Shown: positions 1 through 11,056, counted from the stretch's first letter. The stretch is DNA of 64,000 bases from Beta vulgaris subsp. vulgaris (GCF_026745355.1 NC_079210.1:15831422-15895421); one strand, 5' to 3'. Program-made: numbers and translations. Notes: generated by a model from the letters alone, not told the origin.

Positions 1-77
<77 letters not shown>
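1..77. repeat. (AT)n microsatellite
   Basis: An almost uninterrupted AT dinucleotide run opens the window. It probably continues to the left, so its true length cannot be read here. Such arrays often collapse or expand during assembly. Confidence 0.97.
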
Positions 78-80
<3 letters not shown>

Positions 81-835
81 AAGAATCCTTCAGGCCACGT
101 GGTGCAAAGTTAGAGCTTTCAAACCCACGTGGCATGCTCCATTGATCAGTATTTTTCGAAGCTCAATTAGATGGTCCACGTGGCAAGGCAATCAAAGAAT
201 ATGAAATTCCCTTAATCACGCATTTCCCTTCCCTTGATCACACATATAATTGATGATTCAGTAATCTATATAATTGACGTCAATTACGGATTTTAATTGA
301 TACGTAATCTATATAATTAAGGAAACAATTATCTAGGTCCCCATATTTCGCGTTTAATTAAATACGTTTAAGTATATTTCACGTAATCTATGTAATTGAT
401 ACACTCAAATTGCACATTAAATTAAAAAAGTAAGGAATATCAATCACGGTTGTAATTGATACGTAATCGAAACAATTAAGGCAATAATTAATTAGTTATG
501 AAATAAACCAACCACGCTAATATTAAGGAAACAATTTTTCCTTACTATGAGTAAATTACATATATAAATAAATTAAATAAAGACCTTAATTATACATGGC
601 CATACGTAATATAAATAGGAATGGTGCTTTTGCCTTTGTCTCACCACACCACACCATAACACAACTTATCAGAATTTTAAAAATTAGAAGAGAGTAAAAA
701 TGGCGTCTTTAGGATGGTCATGTCACACCATAAAACAGTTTTTTTTGTTTCTTATTCATGCATATTTACGAAATTAGCTTAAAAAAATACTAAATCAACA
801 CCAATCTAACAACCATATACGTGATACGTCCATAA
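78..835. other. AT-rich intergenic stretch
   Basis: No convincing gene is visible. The short motif 'taattgatacgtaatc' and close variants recur between about 240 and 480, which looks like a degenerate local repeat. A possible first exon (ATGGCGTCTTTAGG near 700) follows a TATA-like AT-rich segment, but it has no clear donor site joining it to the ORF at 836. Confidence 0.5.
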
Positions 836-1270
836 TTGAATATTTATGTCATCAAGTTCCCCTGTGAAGCACAATCCGCCTCAATTGAAGATTCTGCGTT
901 ACAAGCAAAAACGTGTGAAGAAGGATGGCACCCGAAATTGGCACATTCTAATTTCTTTGATGTGGATGCAATGGTTTTAACCCTATTCCGTTTGGGTCGT
1001 CTCTCATGTCATAAAGTGTCAACTGAATTCACGCAAGATATATGTTTGGATTCGCCTATATGGGATACTATTGAAGACGTTTGTTCATCAAAAGTTGGGT
1101 TTAGGACCTACTTAGATTATGATAATATGATGTTGTACTACCTACACACTTTACCTCCAAGGATTCATAAAGTGTGCCATGAGTGTTTCGATGAATTGAA
1201 TTTGGTCGATGGAAATCTTCTTCGTTTTAGAAATAAAATTTTGTTGTGTTATATTGCAAACAATGATTAG
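836..1270 (+). CDS. Unrecognised small ORF, possibly a terminal exon
   Basis: I do not recognise this protein. The frame is open for about 144 codons after an in-frame stop at 833-835, and it opens without an ATG. A plausible splice acceptor (ATCAAG, about 851-856) suggests it could be the last exon of a spliced gene. The reading has a Cys pair (V-C-H-E-C-F) near residue 113 and a mixed hydrophobic/acidic composition with no membrane segment. It lies upstream of the split Helitron, so it may be a passenger or part of a decayed gene. Coding status is uncertain. Confidence 0.3.
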   Translation: MNIYVIKFPCEAQSASIEDSALQAKTCEEGWHPKLAHSNFFDVDAMVLTLFRLGRLSCHKVSTEFTQDICLDSPIWDTIEDVCSSKVGFRTYLDYDNMMLYYLHTLPPRIHKVCHECFDELNLVDGNLLRFRNKILLCYIANND

Positions 1271-1646
1271 GAAATTTGTTGTCTACAAACTCTTTTATAT
1301 TAATGTAGTATTTTATTTTTCTTACTTGCAATACAAAATAAATGCAATCACAGTTACAATATTTATTTGTCAAACTTAAATAACAAAAACGTTTTTGTTT
1401 TTATCTCTCACTGTTGGATTACTAATCCATGCAATACATTGAATGATGAATTACCAACCAATGCATGCAAGACATTAAATATGAACTACCACCTAATGCA
1501 TGCAATATATTAAATGATGTTTTTATGCCTATAAAATACATTCTAATAAACCGGTTTTTTGCACAACCAAACCAAAGACAAAAAACGTTCAAAAAATTTT
1601 CTAAGTTAAGTAACCATCTAATTTTTGAAAAACCGAAATACTCCAT

Positions 1647-1850
1647 TTGATGGATCCTAAAATTGTTAAACATGTCAACGATGTTAATGAGGCTATGATG
1701 GAATTATTTGAAGCATGGTCTGTCATTGATGAGCAGATTGCAAATTCTCTAAAAGCACTAGAGAAATTAGAAGAAGAAGATATGGAAACCATGGGTTATG
1801 TTGGTATGATTATCTCCTTTCGTAATAAGATTGAACTTGCAACAACATAA
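1647..1850 (+). CDS. Small acidic helical ORF, hypothetical
   Basis: An open frame of about 67 codons begins at or just before ATGGATCC (about 1650). The predicted peptide is short and helix-prone, with a Leu/Glu-rich stretch (A-L-E-K-L-E-E-E-D) that could form a coiled coil. I know no family for it. It sits between the 836 ORF and the Helitron-like leader exons. It may be chance, or one exon of a decayed gene. Confidence 0.25.
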   Translation: MMDPKIVKHVNDVNEAMMELFEAWSVIDEQIANSLKALEKLEEEDMETMGYVGMIISFRNKIELATT

Positions 1851-2439
1851 GCTAAGGGAACAATTCAGTATTTGGATTCTCTAATAAATCAGTAATGTAA
1901 TTAAAGGTGTGTAACCATTGGCCATAAAAAAATGAGATGATGTATTGAAGAATGAAGTACTTTAGTTTTCTCATGTACTGTCTTAAATTTTCACATTAAA
2001 TATGTATCATCTATCTCTCTTTAATTTTTCATGGTCATGAATTTAGTTTAATCAAGCAAAAGTAATATATATTGCACCACTTATTTTTTGTTTTCGCATC
2101 TTAAAAAAAACGTGACTAAATTTTAAATTTACCATAACTATTTTGTTATTTTCGATCTAGCATGGAATATATGTGTTTGATACTCTTATGTGTGTTAAAG
2201 ATTTTGATTTCATTTACCTTATAATAGATTGATTCATTACCAAACACATACATTAAAACACTAATCTAAAATGCAAATATTTGGCAGTTTACAAACAAAA
2301 TATTCCAGTGAATTTTTCATTGATTGATTCCGAAATAAAATGATTTCAGGAGACCTATACTTTTATTTGCGTTATTGTTTGTCTTATATATATTGAACAT
2401 ACAAAAGGTAGTTCTATTATTGTGATAGTTTTTTTGTCT
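1851..2439. other. AT-rich stretch without recognisable features
   Basis: I see no gene, terminal repeat or RNA here. If the flanking Helitron-1 model is right, part of it may be the untranslated 5' region of that element, but no TC-type 5' terminus could be fixed. Confidence 0.4.
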
Positions 2440-3190
2440 TAGGTTGTCACAAATTTTTGTGAAATGCATCCTCATACCAATAAGGTGCGAAAAGAGGAAT
2501 TCACATTGCTAAATTCTTTGAAGGGGCAAGTTGATCTTGATAATAAGGAAAAAGGTATATGTATATTGTATATTTCCCCCTTAAATAAGTCTAAGATATT
2601 AGATTTTTTCATTTGTTAAAACAGTATTTTTATCATTTTCCACGTTTTTTAGTATTCATTTAACTATTATTTTTATCATTTGTTAAAACAGTCTAACTAT
2701 AAATTTTCCACGTTTATTTTTTAGTATTTGCGTTATTCTTTATCATGTTCCACGTTTAGTATCCTTTTATCATAAATATATATACATATGAAATATACAC
2801 ATGTTTGACTGTGGAATTCTAAAAAAAATCACATTTTAGCTGTTGTTGGAGTACTCATCTATATGTGCGTCAGATAAACAACATGCATCAAAGATAGCAA
2901 GGCATCAACGAAAACTTATAATTGAAGAGAAACGAAGTTCGGGTAATAAATTTAACTCTTAGAAATATGACAAGTTTATTTGATTTCAGTTTGGCATAGT
3001 ATGATCCTAAATATATAATATGTTGTGACCAACTGACATCACCTATTGTCGCTTAACATAGCGTCTACGCCATGTCCACTGTCAACGGAAGTTATACAAC
3101 CTATGCGATTATGCAGTTCATTTAGATCAAAGACATGTGTTATACGAAGTAGGCAAGTCCTTGAATCGGTTTCAAAGAGAATCATTCCAG
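2440..3190 (+). pseudogene. Putative N-terminal exons of the Helitron-1 gene
   Basis: Three short open blocks are separated by GT-AG-like spacers: about 2445-2553, 2840-2944 and 3050-3190. They read as hydrophilic, basic, low-complexity protein, for example a block with S-K-I-A-R-H-Q-R-K-L. Short basic exons of this kind also precede the helicase of Helitron-2 (41.19-41.66 kb), and the block chain resumes to the right of CACTA-1 at about 13080-13330 before the first Helitron domain. I infer they are the 5' exons of the same gene, split by the CACTA insertion. No direct homology can be shown without a search. Confidence 0.4.
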
Positions 3191-3299
3191 GTATGTTATA
3201 ATAAATATTAATTAACTAATACAACACCATAAATAGTTTGTACATAAGTTATACAATTAGTAAACTTTTGTGTTTATGCATTAAAATACTAGTAGAATA

Positions 3300-3570
3300 A
3301 ATGTTATTTGTTGCGCTGATATTGCTGCGGTTTTACCTATACGCAGTAATATAACACGCAAAAAGAAATAAAAAAATAGAAAATGACAATAATGCTGCGG
3401 TTCTCGCCAAAAACCGCAGCAATATTCTTCAACGGACAAATTTTGAAAAATATGTGGGGCCATAACAACAAATATTGCTGCGGTTTCCACGTAGGACCGC
3501 AGCAATATATTAAAAAACATTTTTTTTAATATATTGCTGCGTTCCTACGTGGCAACCGCAACAATATTTG
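3300..3570. repeat. CACTA-1 left subterminal repeats
   Basis: At least three units of the form ATTGCTGCGGTT-spacer-AACCGCAGCAAT occur, around 3388-3425, 3473-3509 and 3531-3568. Each is an imperfect palindrome able to form a hairpin. In the En/Spm family such clustered subterminal motifs bind the TNPA-type protein. The binding role here is inferred from the family. Confidence 0.88.
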
Positions 3571-3594
3571 ATGTTTAACCAAAAAAAAAAAAAG

Positions 3595-3690
3595 GGGGCG
3601 AGTTCTCTCACACTCTCTCAAACTCTCTTACACTCTCTCAAACTCTCTCACACTCTAATTCCCTCTCACAGACACTCTCTCTATCCTCCG
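3595..3690 (+). other. CT-rich tandem tract
   Basis: An array of CACTCTCTCAAACTCTCT-like units runs from 3602 to about 3685. CT-rich microsatellites are common in plant 5' leaders, so this may mark the transcript leader of the CACTA-1 gene, but no start site is visible. Confidence 0.45.
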
Positions 3691-4067
3691 ACGGCGAGTT
3701 CTTCCGGCGGCGTCTGCAACGAATTCGGCGAGTTCGAATTCCTCCGGCGAAAGATTCTCCTCCGTTTTCCGGCGAGTTTGAATTCCTCCGCTTCTCTCCT
3801 TCATTGCAACGAATTCGATCCTCCTCTTCTATTTCACTGGCGCCACTTCAAATTTCCGGTGCTTCTCCTCCGCCGCTTCTCCTCTGAATTTCGGTGCTTC
3901 ACTTTCAATTTCCGGTGCATTCAAGCTATTTCCTCGCCGTTTTGTCATCTTAGGTTAGTTTTTCTTAATTAGTGTTTTAATTAATTTTTGGCTTAAATTG
4001 TAGTTTAAAATGATTAGTATAAAGTATATATATATGCTTAATTATAAGATTTGAGTATTAAAAACTG

Positions 4068-5227
4068 CGGTTATTTCACCAAATACCCCCGACAAATCAA
4101 GAAATTCACAATATACCCTCAATGTTTTAGAAATGCACTGTATACCCTTGAGTTTTCGAAAACGTGCACCGGATACCCTTTTGCCTAACTGCCGTTAACC
4201 CACAGTTAGCTTTATTTACAATTTTACCATCATTAGCCCTAATCCTAATTAAACCTAACCTAATCTAACCCTAATCCTACCCCTAAACCCTCCCCCTTAC
4301 CCTAACCCTACCCCTTGGCAGCCCCCACCCCCACCCCTCCCCTCCACCACCCCAGCCTCTACCCCTCCCTCTCCCCCACCGTCGATGTTTGGCCACCCCC
4401 TCCCCTCCCTGCGCGTCTGTTCGCCACCCCTCACCCTCCCTTTAAAACACAAAACCCCCCACCACTCCCCTCCCTTCCCCCGCCGCAGCCCCCACCCCCT
4501 CCCCCTTCCTCTGCCGCAACCTCCACCCCTCCCCTCCCTCTGCCGCAACCCCCACCCTCTGCCGCAACCCCCACCCCCTAACCTCTATGTTTTCGTCACG
4601 CAACTCCCACCCCTCCCCCTCCCTCGCCGCAACCCCCACCCTATCCCCTCTCTCTTTTTCATTGCGCAAATCCCCCGTCTGTTTTGTCGCGGAAACCCCT
4701 CCCCCTGCTCGAAATCACCACGCACCACGCACCACGCACCACGCTCTTTTGCTCGCCGGAGCTGCGCGTCGCACTCGCTTTCTCTCTCCTCTGTTTGTGA
4801 TTGAAATCTGATTAGGGTCGGACGCGCAGGGGGTGGTTGACGATGCGTCGGTGGGGGAGGCCAGCAAAAGTAGCCACGGTGGGGGTGGGGGAGGCCCGCA
4901 CACACATCGGAGGTGGGGGAGGGGGAGGGAGTGCGGCTGGGGTGGGGGTTGGGCCTGGGGGTGGAGGGGTGGTGGGCTGGGTAGGTTAGGGTATGGGGTG
5001 AGGGTTTAGGTTTAAGGGTTAGATTAGGGTTAGGGTTACATTAGAATTAGGGTTTAGGATTAATAATGGCAAAAATGTAAATAAAGCTAACGGAGAAATA
5101 ACGGACGTTAAAAAAAGGGTATTTGGTGCGCAAAAATGAAATGTCAAGGGTATATGGTGAATTGTTGAAACATTGAGGGTATATTGTGAATTTCTTGATT
5201 TGTCGGGGGTATTTGGTGAAATAACCG
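4068..5227. mobile_element. Non-autonomous Mutator-like element with long TIRs, nested in CACTA-1
   Basis: The ends are long inverted repeats: CGGTTATTTCACCAAATACC at the left and its complement at the right. The similarity continues inward about 170 bp, then more loosely through C-rich and G-rich stretches. A perfect 9 bp direct repeat TAAAAACTG flanks it (4059-4067 and 5228-5236), the size expected for Mutator-like elements. The left arm is C-rich and the right arm G-rich, with degenerate CCCTAA / TTAGGG-like units in opposite orientation (about 4240-4320 and 4980-5065). The proline-rich ORFs at 4315-4804 are products of this composition and not, I think, genes. Confidence 0.9.
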
Positions 5228-5437
5228 TAAAAACTGATTTTGTGATAATTTTGCTTTAGTTTTTGTATGCCCTAATATGTTATACGGGATTGTTTATGCT
5301 TAAGTTATTGTAATATTTTTGTAATTCTTTGTTTAAAGTGATATGCATGCAATGCCTTTATATTGATAGACTTACCAATGGGAGGGGAAGGGAAATCTAA
5401 GGAATGGTTTGGTACTTGTTGTTTGATGATAACTTGA

Positions 5438-5578
5438 AATCGCTTGAATGCGATTATTGTTTGGTGAATACTTGGAATCGCTTGAATGCGATTGTTTTTA
5501 TGTACATCATATTGCCTAGATACCCGTTCAAGACTTACTCATTAGGAGTAAGTCTTGAATAGTCCCCGTTTTGGGACT
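5438..5578. repeat. Cluster of perfect short palindromes
   Basis: AATCGC-TTGAAT-GCGATT occurs twice (5438-5455 and 5476-5493). Next comes a perfect 14 bp stem with a 5 nt loop (TTCAAGACTTACTC at 5527-5540, complement at 5546-5559), then AGTCCC-N6-GGGACT (5561-5578). They lie in the leader between the nested Mutator-like element and the transposase. Their role is unknown. Confidence 0.9.
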
Positions 5579-5581
5579 GTT

Positions 5582-5797
5582 CTTAAACGTCACATCTCAC
5601 TTAGGTGGTGAATGTGTGTTGATTCTTTGATTCTAAGTGAAATACGGTTAGTCATTTCCCTAATTTGTTCTCCGGGTACATATAAGATAAACAATTATCT
5701 TTATCGTGTACTTGGAGAACTGAAGGGAAATGCTGCCGAATTTTACTTAGAATCAAAGATGATACATGCATTCACTAGTGGGATTGGACGTTTAAGG
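5582..5797. repeat. Long fold-back, about 105 nt arms
   Basis: The left arm (about 5582-5692) is complementary to the right arm (about 5694-5797) over nearly its full length. Exact blocks include TTAAACGTC, GTGAATG, TTTGATTCTAAGT, CATTTCCCT and GTTCTCC, broken by small bulges. The transcript would form one long hairpin just upstream of the transposase start. It could be a decayed small fold-back element or a small-RNA precursor. The short ORF at 5612-5806 is a by-product of the repeat. Confidence 0.85.
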
Positions 5798-7833
5798 ATG
5801 GGTTAGGTTGGAGTGATAAGGACCCAATGGAAGCATGCATTGAATATTAGTTTGTTGTATGTGTTGGAGTTATGTGAATTTTAAATTGATAATAATTTGT
5901 ATGTATGTGTTGGGGTTTTTAGAAATGGATCGAAGTTGGATGTATGGAAAGCGGAATACGTTGGAGTTCGTAGAAGGTGTGAATGAGTTTTGTAAACGTG
6001 CTGTAGAACATCAACAACTTACTTGCGAGGCTGAGATTTATTGTCCATGTGTTGATTGCTACAATGTGAATGATTTCTGATATTAGGACCATAAGGGATC
6101 ATCTTATTCGTCGTGGATTTAGGGTGAGTATTATATTTGGTTATGGCATGGTGAGCAGGGAAAATATACTCAGGATAGGTTAATGTTGATGTTGGCACTA
6201 GTAGTTCATTAGAGATTGATATGTCGAATGTCGGGTTGAGAATGAAGTTGTGATAGAAGATCATGTTAGGATTGAAGGTGATGATGTAGTAGGTGATGAA
6301 AATGACAACGGAGATAATAGTGACACTGAGGATGAAGAGTTTGGTGATCGATTAGGTGAGATGTTGGAAGGGGCTCGTGACCATTTTAATGAGCGGCCAC
6401 GAGTGTTTGACAGTTTGTCTGAAGCTGCTGGGAAACCCCTTTATCCAGGGTGTACAAAATACACTCAATTGAGTGGGGTTTTAACTCTTTTCAACATAAA
6501 AGCGAAACATAATTTGACTATGTAGGCTTCACAGAACTCTTAGAAGCTTTACAAGATATGTTTCCTGAGGTAATTTGTTACCAAAATCTACCTACTATGC
6601 CAAAAAATTAATGTGTCCTTTGGGTTTGGAATATGAGCGGATCGATGCATGTCCGAATGATTGCATGTTGTATCGAAATGAGTATGCGAACCTTTATGAA
6701 TGCCCGAGGTGTGGTAAGTCCCGCTACAAATTACCGGATGGGGTTGTGCCCGGACCGGGCAATACTGGTCCTTCTGCGAAAGTGTTGTGGTATCTTCCAG
6801 TTGTGCCAAGGTTTAGGAGGCTCTTTTCTATAAAGAAGATGCACAAAACCTAAGATGGCATGCTGATCGGAGAAAGAAAGATGGGATGCTTAGGCATCCA
6901 GCAGATTCTCCTCAATGGAAAGCTATCGATTCCAGATATAGAGAATTTGGTCAGGAAGCTAGGAACTTGAGACTTGCATTGTGTACGGACGGAATGAACC
7001 TTACGATACTTTGAGTAGTCAACATAGTACTTGGCCTGTTCTTTTAGTGATATACAATCTTCCTCCATGGTTGTGCATGAACGGAAATATATTATGTTGT
7101 CTCTTTTAATTTCTGGGCCTAAGCAGCCGGGAAATGATATAGACATATATCTTGCACCTCTCATCGAAGATCTCAAAAAGATGTGGGACGAAGGTGTTTA
7201 GGTGTTTGATGCGTATTCTAATGAAGATTTCAGGCTTCTGCTATGCTATTCTGTACTATAAATGATTATCCTGCTTATGGGAATTTATCGGGGTATAAGG
7301 TCAAAGGGAAAAAGGCATGTCCCATTTGTGAGAATGGTATGGAGGCTACACATTTGCCACATTGTGGGAAACATGTCTATATATTAAGGCAATTCCTACA
7401 TAGTTCTCATCCATATCGAAAGAAAAAAGCACCATTTAACGGGTTTGTTGAAAATGCTCCAGCTCCTAGACCGTTAACTGGAAAAGAAGTTTATAATCGT
7501 GTTAAGGGGATGGGAACAGTATTTGGTAAGGGGGTTAAACCTTCGGAAGACGATGGTGTCATTTGGAAAAAAGAGTCTATATTCTGGAGACTTCCTTATT
7601 GGAAATACTTACCAGTTAGACATTGTCTCGACGTAATGCATATTGAAAAAAATGTTTGTGATGCAATTATCGGTACTCTGTTGAATATGCCAGGAAAGAC
7701 TAAGGATGGTCTTAAGGTTCGTAGAGATATGGAGAAATTGAAGATTCGGCCTAATTTATGGCCAAAGGTTAAGGAAAAGGCTAAGAAAGGAAAGGAAACA
7801 ACAACGTATTTGTCTCCAGCTTGCTATACATTG

Positions 7834-7917
7834 CCATATCCTGGGCCATCTCCTGGGCCATATCCTGGGCCATATCCTGGGCCATATCCTGGGCCATCTC
7901 CTCGGCCATCTCATGAG
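7834..7917 (+). repeat. 12 bp minisatellite encoding Pro-Gly-Pro-Tyr/Ser
   Basis: Seven consecutive 12 bp units, CCATATCCTGGG with C/T and end variants, run in frame at the end of the transposase ORF. They give a P-G-P-Y / P-G-P-S repeat. The unit length keeps the frame, so copy number can change without a frameshift. Confidence 0.93.
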
Positions 7918-8221
7918 GTAGCTGCTTCACAGCCCACTCAGCTACGTACCACTATCTGGATTTTCCGACTCTCATTCTCCTCAGCTGAAGGTACATATAA
8001 TTATTATATATACATGTGCTTTATACAAAAATTATTATATATACATGTGCTTTATACAATATTACGTGTTGCTGTTAGGACGAGGTTCCATGTCGATTGT
8101 ATTTGGTAGATCCAACTAGTGGAGAGACTTGTCTAGTGGCAGATGCATATTCTTATGCTTTTGATGAGACCACTATAGTTCATGGGTCTAGAATGATGAA
8201 TGATCACCTGATAGCGATTTT

Positions 8222-9477
8222 TAACAAGTTATAAAACCCTATTCTTGCAAGTGTACAAGACTTAGTAGTAAGTGATAAATAATAGGGTATCGTATCCACA
8301 GGGAACAGTTGATCAAAATTAAATCTAATGTCTACTAATTTAATCCTAAATATAAATATAATGAATTGTTTGTGAACTAATTAAACTAATCTGAAATATA
8401 TAGTAAACTAAATAAAATTGACAATAATAAAAGTGAATCGGAGAACAGACAATAATACGGAATCCAGGACAGTCGAATCCACCACTAATAATATGACTAA
8501 TAGATTAATAGGAATGAGAATTAATAGGTTTATCAAGTACCCTAAACTACAAGCCGGAATACTCGTAAAAATTGTATTACGATTAATTAGGTGACATAAT
8601 TTATCTAACCAAAGCATAAATTATTCAACTTTTAACCACAAATTATGAAATACCATTGCAAAACATCACACTTTGAACTACAAGAACAAATCATGTAAAT
8701 TTGATAACAATAAAACCAATAATCAATTCTACAAGAACAATTATCAACTTATATTGCAAACAATAATCAATCCAATAATAATCTAAATAGTTATGCAATC
8801 ATAAACCAACATCAATTCTCAAACACAACTAAACTATCAATTTATACTATAAGGGTTTCATCTAAGTCCTAGAAAACAGAAATTAGCTACTCATAATTGA
8901 AGAGAATATCACCCAAATAGGAAAATTCATGGTCGAATTTCTGTTTCGGGTCTCGATTCGGCGTTGTTCCGCTCTCCAATCTGTACGAACTGCTGCCTGT
9001 CTTTTGTCCAACTCCTTCGTCTGCTGCCTGCTACTCCTCGCCAAAACCCTCCTCAAAATCCTCTTATTGCTGCCGTCTTTTTGGGTTTTTTTTTAATCAA
9101 AGCCCACCCCCTTTGATCTTGCATTGTGCGTGACTTTTTTCAGTTCGGGTCCTGCCGTTTTCCTTTTATTTTTTTTCTTTCTTTGCAAAACTTGTGGGCT
9201 TTAGTCAACCCCCTTGTACTTCACCTCTTCTTAAGTCCATTAAATCCATAGATGACTTCATTTTAGTACTTAACCTGCCATATAATAGATTAATAAATTT
9301 AATAACTAATACCAAATGACATAATGATCTTATATATATTAAATGTACTCATAATTATGCACTAACAATAGAATGCTAACTTGTGATGTGAATACTATAA
9401 TAATTAACTAGTAGTATAATTTAGGACTTAACAAAAGGGTATAAGGGAGATAAAATATACATTATTTTGCCGTTATC
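8222..9477. mobile_element. Non-autonomous insertion inside the CACTA-1 transposase
   Basis: ATCACCTGA occurs at 8213-8221 and again at 9478-9486, and the transposase reading resumes after the second copy, so the 1256 bp between was inserted. The ends share only a short imperfect inversion (GATAGCG... and ...CGTTATC). The 9 bp (or 7 bp, if GA belongs to the element) duplication fits a Mutator-like element with poor terminal repeats. No coding capacity is seen. A segment near 8290 (GTATCCACAGGGAA) resembles a sequence I recall from non-autonomous plant repeats, but this is from memory only. Confidence 0.75.
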
Positions 9478-9734
9478 ATCACCTGAAAGTGAAAATTCAT
9501 TGAATTATAGAGAAATATGGTCATTTGCCACTACCTGTTCCCGTCCCTGCATATGAGATCGACACTACAGCTACTGCTTTGGGTACTTGGGTGCAATGGC
9601 CAAAAAATTTAGCACAAATGTTAACTGATGAGATAATTGTTCATATAGGCCTCCATTTTTAAAAAAATAATAGCTTTCAATTTAAAAATTTCATAATCTT
9701 ATGCGCGTTTTGAAAAATAATTATTAGGTTACAC

Positions 9735-11056
9735 CGACACCTAATAAACAAAAAGGGATTTCGGGGGAGGCTGTTAGATCTTCTAGCCAGTTGCATTCAG
9801 CCGGTTCGGCTTCTCAGTTTAGTCCAGTTATCGACGATCGATCGTTCTTGGACTCCCTCACTGAGGACTGCAGGGAGTTAGCAGATACGCTTGCCCTTGC
9901 CGTCGCAGACGATGGTGATGTTGGTGTTACCTTGCCGAGTTCCTTGTTCCATTATTCGAGAGATGATGGCACCGCTTTTCTGACCAAGGAGGATATTGGA
10001 CAGTTTTTGAGAGGAGAAATGATTAATATTTCTATTATCCAAGTGTACATGAGGTAACAATAATCAAAGTTATGATTTTTTTTAACATTTAATTATATGG
10101 TAGTTGTATTTTTCACATATAGTTTACTTTTGCCAATTTTTAGGGCTACGCAGTCGGACTTGGATGGATTTGGGGATGCTATTGGACGTGTTTGTTGGAT
10201 GTGTCTGCAAAGCACCGTTATGGAGTCGCATTCATCATCGGAGGAGGTAACACAGTACATTGTGCAGGCTATGGTTGGATGCGTCGATGTAGATGCTAGT
10301 ATCATGTTCGTGCCAATCTTTCAAGAGTAATATTCTTTCTTAATATCTACAAATATTTATTACTGCATGATATGTGATTTTTTAAGTAATTATTGTTGTT
10401 TAGTCTTGCAATAGCCAACATTGGATGCTCCTTGTCATATATCCCTTGCTCGGGATAGTTTATACCTTCGATTCTGCCAGCTTTCACAAACAACGGAAGT
10501 TAAAGCTTAGATTGCCTATGATAGCGTAAATTGATATATGTTTGATATACTTTAAATGAATTGAGATGTTAACATTCCACAATTAAAGACTAAATCAAAC
10601 AATGTTGTGTTATCTAATGCTTTTAGGAGGTTTCGGATGAGCGACCACAAAGTTCGTCGAGAGAAGCTTTTGTGGAAATATGTTGAGGTATGTATTGATC
10701 AAATTGCTTGATTCAATTTAAAGCTTACTTTATCCTCATTATACGGTTAATTTTTTCATTTTCTTATAACTTTTGATAAAGTGCCCGCAACAACAAGGAG
10801 GCACGGAGTGCGGTTATTTTGTGATGCGGTACATTTTTGACGTACTCGCTTCATATTTTGGTTCGTTGGATATGGACAAAGTAAGTTCCTATGATTAATC
10901 ATTTCATATTTAATATATTTTAACTATTTGATGCTAACTTTGGTAAATTATTTTCAGGTTGCTCAAACCTTTACCAAAGATCCTTATACGGAGGATCAAA
11001 TCAATGAGGTGAAGAATAAGTGGGCAAGATACTTTGTTGATGAGTGCATTGCATAG
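9735..11056 (+). CDS. Ulp1-type (C48) cysteine protease gene carried by CACTA-1
   Basis: A multi-exon reading: 9735-10056 (acidic N-terminal part), 10143-10330, about 10410-10490, 10625-10686, 10781-10879 and 10958-11056 (stop). The catalytic triad of Ulp1/SENP proteases, which cleave SUMO-like conjugates, can be followed. It comprises H-W in the block near 10420, the Asp of T-F-D-S-A near 10475, and the Cys of Q-Q-G-G-T-E-C-G-Y-F-V-M near 10800. Ulp1-like genes downstream of the transposase are known in plant CACTA and Mutator-like elements. Exon borders are approximate, and the catalytic residues appear intact, unlike the upstream transposase. Whether it is expressed cannot be judged. Confidence 0.75.

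Larger units (their letters stand above)
5925..9640 (+). pseudogene. CACTA transposase (TNPD-like), broken and interrupted
   Basis: The start M-D-R-S-W-M-Y and the C-P-C-x2-C motif are typical of the transposase-associated N-terminal domain. They are followed by a Transposase_21-type core: the C-P-N-D-C and C-P-R-C-G zinc-like pairs near 6650-6720, and A-C-P-I-C and H-C-L-D-V-M-H-I-E-K-N between 7310 and 7660. The reading is split among several frames (near 6078, 6525, 6853, 7013 and 7200). The DUF4218-like region normally found after the core is missing. Instead a proline/glycine repeat leads to a short C-terminal block (8080-8220, then 9478-9640) containing the G-T-W-V-Q-W-P motif. That last block is interrupted by a 1.26 kb insertion. 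The protein cannot be made as it stands. Confidence 0.85.

Noticed and set aside
3568..3972. 134-codon ORF with Ser/Leu/His-rich composition
   Set aside because: Most of it is the CT-rich leader tract and downstream 5' UTR-like DNA. No domain.
4297..4905. Several overlapping proline- or glycine-rich ORFs on both strands
   Set aside because: They follow from the C-rich/G-rich arms of the Mutator-like element. They overlap in opposite frames and have no start context or domain.
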